Origin: Stutzerimonas stutzeri
GTDB lineage: Bacteria; Pseudomonadota; Gammaproteobacteria; Pseudomonadales; Pseudomonadaceae
Direction: 5' to 3'
Assembly (NCBI RefSeq): GCF_019090095.1
Contig: NZ_JAGQFP010000002.1
Span: forward strand, 2,108,001-2,172,000
Length of the DNA stretch: 64,000 nt
How positions within the stretch are numbered: position 1 is the stretch's first letter; every line of letters begins with the position of its first letter. Shown here in pieces: positions 7,964 through 16,623 of this stretch. Made by a program: the position numbers and the translations under genes. Under the pieces are notes generated by a model. That model did not search any database and was not told the origin of the DNA. It saw nothing but the letters and a program-made list of their open reading frames with translations.

Positions 7964-10130
7964 GGTTCATGTATAGCGCCCGCTCGGCTTCGTCATTGAG
8001 CCCGTAACTGAAGTTGAGCGGGCCTAGCGGCGTCTCGTATCCGATGAATACGCTGCCGGCGTTGATGTAGCCACTGTCGAACGCGTTGTCGTTGTTCCAG
8101 ACGCGCCCGCGCTCCAGCGAAGCGCCAACGTACAGCGGAAAATCCAACGGTAGGAACGAGCGGGGTGTCATCCGGCGGAAATAGATTAAACGTCCGAGGC
8201 TGACGTTCTGGCCGGAGAGGGCATCCTGCCGAAAGCCCGATAGCTGCCGAGCGCCGCCGAGCAGAAAGCTCGAGGTCACGACGTCGGCATCGTCGAGCGT
8301 GCGACCGTAGCGACCGCCGATGACCAGCGAGTCCAGGCCGAAGCTGACGGCCTTGTCCAGCCGCAGCTCCCATTGCCGGTAGCGTTCGTCGGAACCCAGG
8401 CTCGGGTCGTACTGGCGCAAGGTAATGCCGATGTCCTCGCCTTCGCGGGGGAAATCGACGTTGTCCACGGTATCGAACGAGTAGCGGAGCTGGTAGTAGC
8501 CTTCCTTGAAGGAGTAGTCCGGCAGCGCTTGGTCACCGACCCGTACGTCCGCCTCGCCCCAGGCCTGGCCGACACCAACGCGAAACTCGCCGTTGTTGGC
8601 GATCTGCCGACCCAGGTCCAGTCCATAGCCATAACGCTGCAGGCGATAATCGGCGATGGGGTCGTTGTCGATGATCGCCTCGACGTTCTGCGCTTCGGCG
8701 AACAGGCTCGGCGCGACGAACCAGCGCGAGCCGGCATCCAGCGGTTGGTAGAACTCGCTGAAGAGTTCCTGGTGATCCCCCAGCTGTAGCCGCGTCAGCC
8801 ATTCGGCCCCCAGCTCGTTGATACCGTTCTTGCGGAAGCTGGCGCCGATGTTGAACACGCTGCTGCCTCGGAAGTCGTCGGAAAGATTGATGCCCAGGCG
8901 CAGATAGTCGGTGCCCGAACGCTTCTCCCGTGTGGTGATGACGAGCGTATTGCCCCCCTCCTTGCCATGTACGACGCGGTATTCGACCTGTTCGAAATAA
9001 TCCAGCCCGTACAGCGTGCCCATGTCCTTTTGCAGGCCCTGCAGGTCCAGACGTTCGCCGACCTGCTGGCGTATGTACTGGCGGATCACCGCATCGCCGA
9101 CCTTCGAATTGTTCTCGATGCGCACCGCGGTAATCAGCGGCGCGCGGGGTTCGGCTGAGCGGGCGAGGCTGAGCGCAAGGTTGCCACCGCTTTCCTGCCG
9201 CATGCTCTGCAGGCGACCTTCCAGCGCGTTGGCGGCTCGATAACCGGCATCGATCAGCTGCTCCGCCCGGCCGAAATCGGTCGAGCCGAAGCCGGCCAGC
9301 ATCGGCTGCACCAGCAGGTCTTCGCTGCGCAGTGTGGCCAGCTGCGCCTCGGAATTGCGTCGCGTCATCATGGTGATGGACTGGTTGAGCACGTCGACCA
9401 CCGTGAGCAGCTGCTCGCGGGGCAGCAGTGGCGTGCCGATATCCACCACGATCAGCCGGTCGACGCCCATCTCGCGGGCGACATCCATCGGGATGTTGTC
9501 CACCATGCCGCCATCGACGAGCAGCCGACCGTTGACCTCCACCGGCGCGAATACGGCGGGAATGGACATGCTGGCGCGGATAGCCTGTGGCAGGTGACCG
9601 CTACGGAACACGACCTTCTGGTCATTGGCGATATCGGTGGCGACCGCGCGAAACGGAATCGGCAGCTGGTCGAAATCCCGGGTATCGCTGGCGTGTACCA
9701 GCAGACGCTCGAGCAGCAACGCCAGGTTCTGGCCCTGGATCACCCCCAGGGGAAGGCCGAGGCTACCGTCGTCGCGGAAACTGAGCTTGCGTTTGACCAG
9801 GAAGTCCCGGTCGTCCTGCTTGCGGCGAAAGGGGACGTCCTGGCGCGCCGGATCGTCGGACAACACCTGCTGCCAGTCGAGGCTGTTGGCCAGCTGTTCC
9901 AGTTCTTCGACGCTGTAGCCTGCTGCGTAGAGCCCACCGATGACCGCGCCCATGCTGGTGCCGGCGATGGCGTCGATGCGCACGCCGTGTTCTTCCAACG
10001 CCTTGAGCACGCCGATATGCGCCAGCCCCCGTGCGGCACCGCCAGAAAGGACCAGGCCGGTGGTGGGTTGAGAATCGGCGAATCCTGTCAGCGGTAGCAG
10101 AAGGATCAGCAGCAAGAGTAGGCGGGACAT
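7947..10130 (-). CDS. plpD: PlpD-like patatin phospholipase, type Vd autotransporter
   Basis: 727 residues: a signal peptide (about 1-18), a patatin domain, a POTRA-like domain (about 315-395) and a C-terminal Omp85-type beta-barrel (about 400-727). The catalytic dyad is visible: the oxyanion loop GGAARG at 30-35, Ser59 in GTSMG and Asp206 in DGG. PlpD-type proteins carry their own barrel across the outer membrane and release the lipase outside the cell (type Vd secretion). Convergent with the FimV-like gene; divergent from the SelW-like gene. A stem-loop overlaps its 3' end. Confidence 0.93.
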   Translation of the reverse strand: MSRLLLLLILLLPLTGFADSQPTTGLVLSGGAARGLAHIGVLKALEEHGVRIDAIAGTSMGAVIGGLYAAGYSVEELEQLANSLDWQQVLSDDPARQDVPFRRKQDDRDFLVKRKLSFRDDGSLGLPLGVIQGQNLALLLERLLVHASDTRDFDQLPIPFRAVATDIANDQKVVFRSGHLPQAIRASMSIPAVFAPVEVNGRLLVDGGMVDNIPMDVAREMGVDRLIVVDIGTPLLPREQLLTVVDVLNQSITMMTRRNSEAQLATLRSEDLLVQPMLAGFGSTDFGRAEQLIDAGYRAANALEGRLQSMRQESGGNLALSLARSAEPRAPLITAVRIENNSKVGDAVIRQYIRQQVGERLDLQGLQKDMGTLYGLDYFEQVEYRVVHGKEGGNTLVITTREKRSGTDYLRLGINLSDDFRGSSVFNIGASFRKNGINELGAEWLTRLQLGDHQELFSEFYQPLDAGSRWFVAPSLFAEAQNVEAIIDNDPIADYRLQRYGYGLDLGRQIANNGEFRVGVGQAWGEADVRVGDQALPDYSFKEGYYQLRYSFDTVDNVDFPREGEDIGITLRQYDPSLGSDERYRQWELRLDKAVSFGLDSLVIGGRYGRTLDDADVVTSSFLLGGARQLSGFRQDALSGQNVSLGRLIYFRRMTPRSFLPLDFPLYVGASLERGRVWNNDNAFDSGYINAGSVFIGYETPLGPLNFSYGLNDEAERALYMNLGRSF

Positions 10131-10201
10131 GGCAATACCGACGGGACGACAGCGAAATGGCGGCTATTATAGGCGTCCCGTCAGCCCGCGAGCGCTCTGT
10201 C

Positions 10202-10486
10202 ATGCCCGATACCAAACCCGTCATCGTGATTACCTACTGCACGCAATGCCAGTGGCTGCTGCGCGCGGCCTGGCTGGCGCAGGAGCTGCTGTCGACGTTC
10301 GGCGAGGATCTGGGCACGGTCGCGCTGGCGCCGGCCAGTGGGGGCACCTTTCACATCAGCTGTAACGGCAAGCAGATCTGGGAGCGCAAACGCGACGGTG
10401 GTTTTCCCGAAGCCAAGGAGCTGAAGCAGCGGGTTCGCGACGAGATCGATCCGCAGCGGGATCTCGGGCATAACGACAAGCGTTAA
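10202..10486 (+). CDS. SelT/SelW/SelH (Rdx) family selenoprotein-like protein
   Basis: 94 residues with the redox motif C-T-Q-C at 13-16, right after the first beta strand, as in bacterial SelW-like proteins where cysteine replaces selenocysteine. A thioredoxin-like fold is expected, with the typical GGTFHI and GGFPEAKELKQRVRD segments. A thiol redox role is inferred for the family; no substrate is known. Start ATG 10202 is 71 bases from the divergent plpD start. Convergent with the LysR gene. Confidence 0.8.
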   Translation: MPDTKPVIVITYCTQCQWLLRAAWLAQELLSTFGEDLGTVALAPASGGTFHISCNGKQIWERKRDGGFPEAKELKQRVRDEIDPQRDLGHNDKR

Positions 10487-10534
10487 CGGCTCAAACGCGA
10501 CGGCACACAAGAGGGCGTCGCATTGGGACTGGTG

Positions 10535-11491
10535 TCAGCCCTCGCGCGGCGCGGCCGAGGCCGGCGGGTCGTTCTCTGCCCGCAGTTCCTCGAGCAACAG
10601 CCGCGCCGCCGGCGACAGGCTGCCGCCGTGCCGGACGATGACGCCGTAGGGCTCACTGCGTGAGCGCAGTTCTAGCGGCAGGCGCCGGAGCATGCCGAAT
10701 CCTTCACTGAAGCGGGCGACCGACAGCGGCATCACCGCGACCAGCTCGGGGTCTTCCTGCAACAGGCTGAGGGTGGTGAAGGTGGACGCGGTTTCGACCG
10801 GATAGCGCGGAAACTCGAGGCTGGCTTCGCTGAACTCGCGCTCGAGCAACTGGCGCATCGGCATGTTCGCCGGGTAGATGACCCAGCGATAACCGTTCAA
10901 ATCAGCCAGGCTCAACCGCTCCGCACCGGCCAGCGGGTGTTGGGGATGGGCGACTACGGCCAGCTGCTCCTCGTGCAGGGTCAGGCAGTCGTAGGCATCC
11001 GGACGCCGGCTGACGCTGCTCCGACAGATCGCAAGGTCCAGACGACCCTCATCGATCAGCCCGAGCAGGCGCGCACTGGTGTCTTCAACGATTTCCACCG
11101 ACAGCTCCGGCTGCTTGCGCCGCAGGCGACCCAGCACGCGCATCAACAGGGGCACGGCACCCATGATCACGCCTACCGATAGCCGCCCGCCGTGGCCCTG
11201 CAGAATGCCGACCATTTCCTCGCGCAGGTGCGCCAGATCGCTATGAATCAGCCGTGCATAGCGGATCACGCAACGGCCCAGATCGTTGGGTTGCAGCCCT
11301 TGGCTGCTGCGGGTGAACAGCTCGGCGGCGAAGGTCGCTTCGATTTCGTGCAACGCCTTGGTCGCACCGGGCTGGCTGATCGCTACCTGTTCGGCGGCGC
11401 GGTGCAGCGAGCCTTGTTCATCAAGCGCGATGAGAAGACGCAGCTGTTTGAGCCGCAGGCGAGAAACGATGGAGGGCAGGGCAGCGATCAT
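10535..11491 (-). CDS. LysR family regulator (GbpR-like) of the sugar-acid island
   Basis: 318 residues: an N-terminal winged helix-turn-helix (about 10-70; AISQPGATKALHEIEA is the recognition region) and a periplasmic-binding-like effector domain (about 95-300). It resembles LysR proteins of the GbpR type, which in Agrobacterium control the chvE-gguABC sugar genes. The divergent neighbour here is a GguC/AraD1-family gene. I infer that it senses a sugar acid or pathway intermediate and controls the divergent operon; the 122-base gap holds a hairpin and could hold the T-N11-A site. Confidence 0.85.
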   Translation of the reverse strand: MIAALPSIVSRLRLKQLRLLIALDEQGSLHRAAEQVAISQPGATKALHEIEATFAAELFTRSSQGLQPNDLGRCVIRYARLIHSDLAHLREEMVGILQGHGGRLSVGVIMGAVPLLMRVLGRLRRKQPELSVEIVEDTSARLLGLIDEGRLDLAICRSSVSRRPDAYDCLTLHEEQLAVVAHPQHPLAGAERLSLADLNGYRWVIYPANMPMRQLLEREFSEASLEFPRYPVETASTFTTLSLLQEDPELVAVMPLSVARFSEGFGMLRRLPLELRSRSEPYGVIVRHGGSLSPAARLLLEELRAENDPPASAAPREG

Positions 11492-11532
11492 GGGGATGAC
11501 GGGAAGTTATCACTCAATCAGAAGCTTTCATT

Positions 11533-11555
11533 AGGCACCACCTGCGGTGCTTTTT
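11533..11555 (+). promoter_or_regulatory. Hairpin plus T-tract in the leader of the AraD1-family gene
   Basis: AGGCACC (11533-11539) can pair with GGTGCTT (11546-11552, one G-U pair), with T residues at 11551-11555. It looks like a small intrinsic terminator but lies between two divergent genes, 58 bases before the AraD1 start. It may be an attenuator, or simply part of the LysR binding region. Confidence 0.35.
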
Positions 11556-11613
11556 AAAGTGATCGCAGCAGCTGCCTGCACGTGCGGGCCTTCAAGACGA
11601 AAGAGGACGTCTC

Positions 11614-12609
11614 ATGCGGTTGATTCAATTCGAGAACGAACAGGGCCAGCGCCAGGTCGGCGTGGTGGGCGATGAGCGCATCGCTGTGGTGCGTGGGATG
11701 AGCAGCACCCGCGAGCTGGCGCTGGCCGCCATCCGCAATGGCAACAGCCTGGCTGCCCAGATCGACGCCCAGGGCTACGATGCAGGTCCGGCGTATCGGC
11801 AGCTGCTGGAAACGGGCCGGGTGTTGCCGCCGCTGGATCATCAAGACCCGGCGCACTGCCTGGTCAGTGGTACTGGCCTGACACATCTGGGCAGCGCTTC
11901 GACACGAGACAAAATGCATCAGCAGGTCGAGCAGGCCGAGGAAAAGCTGACCGACACGATGCAGATGTTCCGTTGGGGTATGCAAGGTGGAAAGCCAAAA
12001 CCGGGGACTGTCGGAGCGCAGCCCGAGTGGTTCTACAAGGGGGACGGCAGCGTCGTGGTTCGTCCCGGAGCGGATTTTCCCGCCCCCGACTTTTCCGAGG
12101 ACTTCGGCGAAGAGCCTGAGCTGACTGGTCTTTATGTGATCGGTGACGACGGCCAGCCATACCGGCTCGGTTTCGCGCTTGGCAACGAATTCTCCGATCA
12201 TGTGACCGAACGCAAGAACTACCTGTACCTGGCTCACTCCAAACTGAGGTTTTGCTCCTTCGGCCCGGAACTGCGGGTCGGCGAGCTGCCGGCGAACCTG
12301 TCAGGCGTCAGCCGCATCCGCCGCAACGGAGCGGTGCTCTGGGAGAAGGAGTTTCTCTCTGGCGAGGAGAACATGTGCCATAGCCTGGAGAATCTTGAAT
12401 ACCATCATTTCAAGTACACGCAGTTCCTGCGTCCTGGCGATGTACACGTGCATTTCTTCGGCACGGCTACGCTGTCGTTCGCCGACGGGATCAGGGCGCA
12501 GCCGGGCGACCAGTTCGAGATCAGTCTCGATGCCTTCGGTGAGCCCCTGCGCAATGGCATCGCCGTCCGCCAGGCCGGCATCAAGGCCGGCGGTGTAAAG
12601 GCGCTCTGA
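11614..12609 (+). CDS. AraD1/GguC family protein, probable 2-keto-3-deoxypentonate dehydratase
   Basis: 331 residues, fumarylacetoacetate-hydrolase (FAH) superfamily, close to GguC/AraD1. Recognisable segments are SGTGLTHLGSASTRDKMH near 88-105, QPEWFYKG near 135 and LGNEFSDHVTE near 190. Members of this group act as 2-keto-3-deoxy-pentonate dehydratases giving 2-oxoglutarate semialdehyde. The semialdehyde dehydrogenase 142 bases downstream and the pentonate dehydratase later in the island support this. RBS GAGGA precedes ATG 11614. The exact sugar acid (L-arabonate, D-xylonate or D-arabonate) is open. Confidence 0.8.
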   Translation: MRLIQFENEQGQRQVGVVGDERIAVVRGMSSTRELALAAIRNGNSLAAQIDAQGYDAGPAYRQLLETGRVLPPLDHQDPAHCLVSGTGLTHLGSASTRDKMHQQVEQAEEKLTDTMQMFRWGMQGGKPKPGTVGAQPEWFYKGDGSVVVRPGADFPAPDFSEDFGEEPELTGLYVIGDDGQPYRLGFALGNEFSDHVTERKNYLYLAHSKLRFCSFGPELRVGELPANLSGVSRIRRNGAVLWEKEFLSGEENMCHSLENLEYHHFKYTQFLRPGDVHVHFFGTATLSFADGIRAQPGDQFEISLDAFGEPLRNGIAVRQAGIKAGGVKAL

Positions 12610-12700
12610 GTTAGGCGCTGGGCAACCGTGCTGTCATACGTGGCGAACAGCTGAGCGAGTCGTTGAGACCGGCAGTTACGGCCACGGGCCGCCGGCCATT

Positions 12701-12719
12701 CTCCGCACGTCATGCGGAG
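12701..12719 (+). other. Stem-loop before the semialdehyde dehydrogenase gene
   Basis: CTCCGCA and TGCGGAG form a perfect 7-bp stem around a 5-base loop in the 142-base gap between the AraD1 and dehydrogenase genes. There is no T-tract. It could stabilise or separate the two parts of the mRNA. Confidence 0.35.
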
Positions 12720-12751
12720 CCCCTGAACCACCAGGTAGAGGAGATATTTCC

Positions 12752-14332
12752 ATGTCCGCCATTATTGGCCACAACTACATTGCCGGCGCGCGCAGCGCCG
12801 CTGGCACCCGCAAGCTACAGAGCCATGACGCCACCAGCGGCGCGGCGCTGCCCTTCGAATTCATTCAGGCAACCGAAGAGGAAGTGAACGCTGCCGCTGA
12901 AGCCGCTGCGACGGCCTACCCAACCTACCGTGCGCTCTCCGCTGAACGGCGCGCCGAATTTCTCGACGCCATCGCCGACGAGCTCGACGCGCTCGGTGAC
13001 GACTTCGTCGCGCTGGTCTGCCAGGAAACCGCGCTGCCGGCCGGGCGCATCCAGGGCGAGCGCGGACGTACCAGCGGGCAGATGCGACTGTTCGCCAAGG
13101 TGCTGCGGCGTGGTGATTTCTACGGTGCACGTATCGATCGCGCACTGCCGGAGCGCAAACCGTTGCCGCGTCCCGATCTGCGCCAATGCCGCATGGGCCT
13201 GGGCCCGGTCGCGGTATTCGGCGCCAGCAATTTTCCGCTGGCATTTTCCACGGCTGGCGGCGACACCGCCTCGGCGCTGGCCGCCGGCTGCCCGGTAGTC
13301 TTCAAGGCCCACAGCGGACACATGGCCACGGCCGAGCTGGTTGCCGATGCGATACTGCGCGCCGCCGAGAAAACCGGCATGCCCAAGGGCGTGTTCAACA
13401 TGATCTACGGCGGCGGTGTTGGCGAGTGGCTGGTCAAGCACCCGGCAATCCAGGCGGTCGGCTTCACCGGCTCGCTGCGCGGCGGACGTGCGCTGTGCGA
13501 CATGGCGGCCGCACGTCCACAGCCGATCCCGGTATTTGCCGAGATGTCCAGCATCAACCCGGTGCTGGTGTTGCCCGAAGCGCTGAAAGCGCGCGGAGAT
13601 GCCATCGCCAACGAGCTGGCGGCGTCCGTGGTGCTGGGTTGTGGCCAGTTCTGCACCAATCCCGGCATGGTGATCGGCATTCGTTCGGCGGAATTTTCGT
13701 CGTTCCTTGAGCGGCTCACCGGCTTCATGTCCGAACAGCCGGCACAGACGATGCTCAATGCCGGTACGCTGGCGAGCTATGCCAAGGGTCTGGAGCATTT
13801 GCAGGCGCATCCGGGCATGACCCATCTGGCTGGCGCCGCGCAGGAGGGCAACCAGGCGCGGCCGCAGTTGTTCAAGGCGGATGCGCAACTGCTGATCGAT
13901 GGGGATGAGTTGCTGCAGGAAGAGGTCTTCGGGCCCACGACCATCGTCGTCGAGGTTACCGACAAGGCGGAGTTGCTGCGAGCACTGCACGGCTTGCGTG
14001 GCCAGCTCACCGCGACCTTGATCGCAGACGAGGCAGATCTGGACGCCTTCGCCGATTTCACCGCACTGCTGGAGCAAAAGGCCGGGCGCTTGCTGCTCAA
14101 TGGCTATCCGACTGGCGTCGAGGTGTGCGATTCGATGGTGCATGGCGGGCCGTACCCGGCCACCTCCGATCCGCGCGGCACCTCGGTCGGTACGTTGGCG
14201 ATCGACCGCTTCCTGCGGCCGGTGTGCTATCAGAACTTCCCGGACTCGTTACTGCCCGATGCGCTGAAAAATGCCAACCCGCTGGGTATCAACCGCCTCG
14301 TGGATGGCGAAACGACCCGTAATGCGATCTAA
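12752..14332 (+). CDS. 2-oxoglutarate semialdehyde (2,5-dioxovalerate) dehydrogenase
   Basis: 526 residues, the length of the type III ketoglutarate semialdehyde dehydrogenases. It has the aldehyde dehydrogenase fold: cofactor-binding VFGASNFPLAFS, catalytic Glu near 264 (FAEMSS) and nucleophile Cys near 301 (CGQFCTNPG). It oxidises 2-oxoglutarate semialdehyde to 2-oxoglutarate with NAD(P)+, the last step of oxidative pentose and hexarate routes. Its position behind the AraD1-family dehydratase, and the pentonate dehydratase in the same island, point to pentonate catabolism. GAGGAGA stands 8 bases before ATG. A strong hairpin terminator follows. Confidence 0.88.
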   Translation: MSAIIGHNYIAGARSAAGTRKLQSHDATSGAALPFEFIQATEEEVNAAAEAAATAYPTYRALSAERRAEFLDAIADELDALGDDFVALVCQETALPAGRIQGERGRTSGQMRLFAKVLRRGDFYGARIDRALPERKPLPRPDLRQCRMGLGPVAVFGASNFPLAFSTAGGDTASALAAGCPVVFKAHSGHMATAELVADAILRAAEKTGMPKGVFNMIYGGGVGEWLVKHPAIQAVGFTGSLRGGRALCDMAAARPQPIPVFAEMSSINPVLVLPEALKARGDAIANELAASVVLGCGQFCTNPGMVIGIRSAEFSSFLERLTGFMSEQPAQTMLNAGTLASYAKGLEHLQAHPGMTHLAGAAQEGNQARPQLFKADAQLLIDGDELLQEEVFGPTTIVVEVTDKAELLRALHGLRGQLTATLIADEADLDAFADFTALLEQKAGRLLLNGYPTGVEVCDSMVHGGPYPATSDPRGTSVGTLAIDRFLRPVCYQNFPDSLLPDALKNANPLGINRLVDGETTRNAI

Positions 14333-14376
14333 CTCAACGTGATGGCCGGTGTGCTGGCCATCAGCCGAACGACGAT

Positions 14377-14404
14377 CTGGAGCGCCATGTCGATGGCGCT
14401 CCAG
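14377..14404. terminator. Bidirectional terminator hairpin
   Basis: A perfect 12-bp stem (CTGGAGCGCCAT / ATGGCGCTCCAG) with a GTCG loop lies between the convergent dehydrogenase and LysR genes. A smaller hairpin (GATGGCC / GGCCATC, 14341-14362) stands just before it. The T-tract is poor (TGTGTCTTT). Confidence 0.65.
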
Positions 14405-14424
14405 TGTGTCTTTACCGGGCGGGG

Positions 14425-15378
14425 TCAAGCCAGCGTTGTCTCGGCGACTTCGCGTAGCAGTTCCAGCACGTTGCGTGCGGCCGGGGAGAGCAGGCGCTGA
14501 TCCTTGGTGATGATGCCGAAATCCATCAGGCCCTGATTCAGGTCGGTGTCGATGCTGGCGTCGACTTCGATCTCAGCGAGCATTCCATAACGCGCGTAGT
14601 GCGCCAGCACGTCGCGTGGCAGAACGGTCAGCATGTCGTTCTTCTCCACCAGTGTGGTAACCATCAGCAGGTTCTCGGCGTTGACCACCTTGGAGGGTGG
14701 GCGCATGCCGACACGCTGGAACAAGGCATCGAACTCCTGACGCAACACACTCCCTGCCGGCGGCAATACCCAGTCGGCGGCGTTCAGCTCGGCGCGGGTC
14801 ATCGGCCCCTGGATGAGTCCCGCACGGGCGCAGATCCGTAGCGGTTCCTTGGCCAGTGGTTCGAAACGCAGATCATGCTGCTGGCTCCCGGCGAAGAAGC
14901 GCGCCACCAGAAAGTCCAGTTCGCCATCGTCGAGGATCGCCATCAGGTCACGGCTCGAGCCAGTCCGAATGCTCAGCTCCAGGTTCGGGAAGCGCTGCTT
15001 GGCGCGGCCAACCACTTCCGGCAGCAGGTCGGCACACGGTGTGAGGATGGTGCCGATCCGCACGTGTCCTTGCTGGCCCTGGCGCAGCGCGTCCACTTCG
15101 CTGTAGACGTTGTCCAGTGTGCTCTGCAAGCGCCTGGCGTGGCGGATCATGGTCTCGCCGTAAAGGGTCGGGACCACGCCTCGCGCATGACGCTCGAAAA
15201 GCGCGACGCCAAGCCCGTCTTCCAGCTCCTTCAACAGCTTCGAGATCGCCGGTTGGGAAATGCCCAGGCCTTCGGCGGCTCGGTTGAGGTTGCCGGTGTC
15301 GCCTAGGGCCACGAGTAGAGGGATGTGGCGGTTCTTCAGGCGAGCCCGCACGAACCAGTTGCTGTTGATCGGCTTCAT
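14425..15378 (-). CDS. LysR family regulator divergent from the TRAP operon
   Basis: 317 residues; helix-turn-helix at about 15-75 (LGISQPAISKLLKELEDGLGVALFERH) and an effector-binding domain after about 95. The LNRAAEGLGISQPAISK region is of the same GbpR-like subgroup as the first LysR gene of the island. It is divergent from the dctP-type gene with 150 bases between them, containing the 8-bp palindrome GGTATACC (15383-15390). It probably controls uptake and dehydration of the sugar acid. The effector cannot be told from sequence. Confidence 0.85.
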   Translation of the reverse strand: MKPINSNWFVRARLKNRHIPLLVALGDTGNLNRAAEGLGISQPAISKLLKELEDGLGVALFERHARGVVPTLYGETMIRHARRLQSTLDNVYSEVDALRQGQQGHVRIGTILTPCADLLPEVVGRAKQRFPNLELSIRTGSSRDLMAILDDGELDFLVARFFAGSQQHDLRFEPLAKEPLRICARAGLIQGPMTRAELNAADWVLPPAGSVLRQEFDALFQRVGMRPPSKVVNAENLLMVTTLVEKNDMLTVLPRDVLAHYARYGMLAEIEVDASIDTDLNQGLMDFGIITKDQRLLSPAARNVLELLREVAETTLA

Positions 15379-15506
15379 GTCAGGTATACCCGTTTATGCA
15401 TCGGTCTGGCGAGATTTTGTATTTGTTGATGATGGCTGCGCTCTTTACTCTTTTCAACAGCGGACAGGCACCAGAAGCACTGTCACCGCGGCCATAGATG
15501 CCGAAT

Positions 15507-15514
15507 AACAATAA
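15507..15514 (+). promoter_or_regulatory. AANAANAA (Hfq/Crc) motif in the TRAP operon leader
   Basis: AACAATAA stands 14 bases before the ATG of the TRAP binding-protein gene and overlaps its ribosome binding region (GTGGAGAGG). This matches the CA motif through which Hfq and Crc block translation of catabolic mRNAs in Pseudomonas. Inference from sequence only. Confidence 0.5.
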
Positions 15515-15528
15515 GTGGAGAGGCAACC

Positions 15529-16548
15529 ATGCAACCGATTACCCCCCGTGCCGGTCTTGTCCTTGCGGCGAGCCTGATTCTTGGCTCCGGCAGCGCCGCT
15601 GCTGCCCAGGACTGGAAATTCCAGATCAACGTCAATGCCGGTGACGACGAGTACCGCATCGCGCAGCAATGGGCGAAAAGCGTCGGCGAGAAAACCAACG
15701 GCGAGATCAACATCGAAGTCCTGCCCACCGGCACCATCGTTGGCAACAACGAGACGCTGGACGCGGTTGGCGCCGGCATCATCCAGGGTCATATCACCGA
15801 TCCCGGTTATTTCTCGGGCAAGAACCCCGCGTTCGCGGTGTACGGCAATATGGTCGGCGCCTGGAGCGGCCCGGCGCCGTTTCTCGACTACATGCGTAAT
15901 GCTGGCGGGGAGGCGGGCTACAACCGCCTGGTCGAGCCCTATAACGTCCATCTCATCCGTGCCGGAGCCGTCGGGGCAGAATCGCTGATCAGCAAGCGCA
16001 AGATCGAAACCCTCGATGACCTCAAGGGCCTGAAAGTGCGCGCCCCTGAAGGCATGGTTTCGAACATCTTCAAGCTGGTCGGCGCGGCGCCCGTGAACCT
16101 GCCGACCTCGGAGGTCTACACCGGCCTGGAGAAAGGCGTGATCGACGCGGCCGATTACACGGTGTTCTCCACCAACTATCAGCAGGGCTACCACAAGTAC
16201 GCGCCGTTCGCGGTCTATCCCGGCTTCCACTCGATGCCGATGAAGGACATTTCGGTGAACAAGGCGCTGTGGGACGACCTGACACCCGAACAGCAGAAGA
16301 TCCTCGAAGACTCCGTCGATGCCTTCACCGAGCAGCTGGTCAGCGACCTGCAGAAAAAAGACGACGAGCAGGTCGCAGCGGCCAAGCAGAAAGGCGACGT
16401 GACCCTGACTTCGCTCACCGAGGACGAGCTGAAGAAGTTCCGCCAGTCCGCGCGAGACGAATGGGCGCGCTGGCGTGAGCGCAGTCCCCAGGCCCAGGAG
16501 GCGGTGGACTCCATCCAGGCCTATTTGCAGGACAAAGGCATGCTCTGA
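15529..16548 (+). CDS. TRAP transporter substrate-binding protein (DctP family)
   Basis: 339 residues with a signal peptide (about 1-25, cleavage after AAAA). It is the periplasmic DctP-type receptor. The family's conserved arginine that clamps the substrate carboxylate is expected near LKGLKVRAPEG (about 165-175), followed by the SEVYTGLEKGVIDAADYT region. It would deliver an organic acid to the DctQM permease encoded directly downstream. In this context the ligand is probably a pentonate. A leader CA motif suggests catabolite repression. A stem-loop after the gene may keep its mRNA level above that of the permease genes. Confidence 0.93.
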   Translation: MQPITPRAGLVLAASLILGSGSAAAAQDWKFQINVNAGDDEYRIAQQWAKSVGEKTNGEINIEVLPTGTIVGNNETLDAVGAGIIQGHITDPGYFSGKNPAFAVYGNMVGAWSGPAPFLDYMRNAGGEAGYNRLVEPYNVHLIRAGAVGAESLISKRKIETLDDLKGLKVRAPEGMVSNIFKLVGAAPVNLPTSEVYTGLEKGVIDAADYTVFSTNYQQGYHKYAPFAVYPGFHSMPMKDISVNKALWDDLTPEQQKILEDSVDAFTEQLVSDLQKKDDEQVAAAKQKGDVTLTSLTEDELKKFRQSARDEWARWRERSPQAQEAVDSIQAYLQDKGML

Positions 16549-16583
16549 GCCGCGCAATGCGGCTTCCATCTTCGATGAGCAAC

Positions 16584-16609
16584 GGCTTTCCGGCCACGGC
16601 CGGACAGCC
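16584..16609 (+). other. Stem-loop between TRAP binding-protein and permease genes
   Basis: TCCGGC (16589-16594) and GCCGGA (16599-16604) pair around CACG, extended by GGCT (16584-16587) with AGCC (16606-16609). Such hairpins after binding-protein genes often protect the upstream mRNA, as between malE and malF. Confidence 0.4.
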
Positions 16610-16623
16610 CGAGGAGTTTCGCT

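Noticed and set aside
12815..14143. A 442-residue minus-strand frame opposite the semialdehyde dehydrogenase
   Set aside because: The plus-strand protein is a full aldehyde dehydrogenase; the opposite frame has a composition typical of antisense shadows (rich in His, Gln and Arg).
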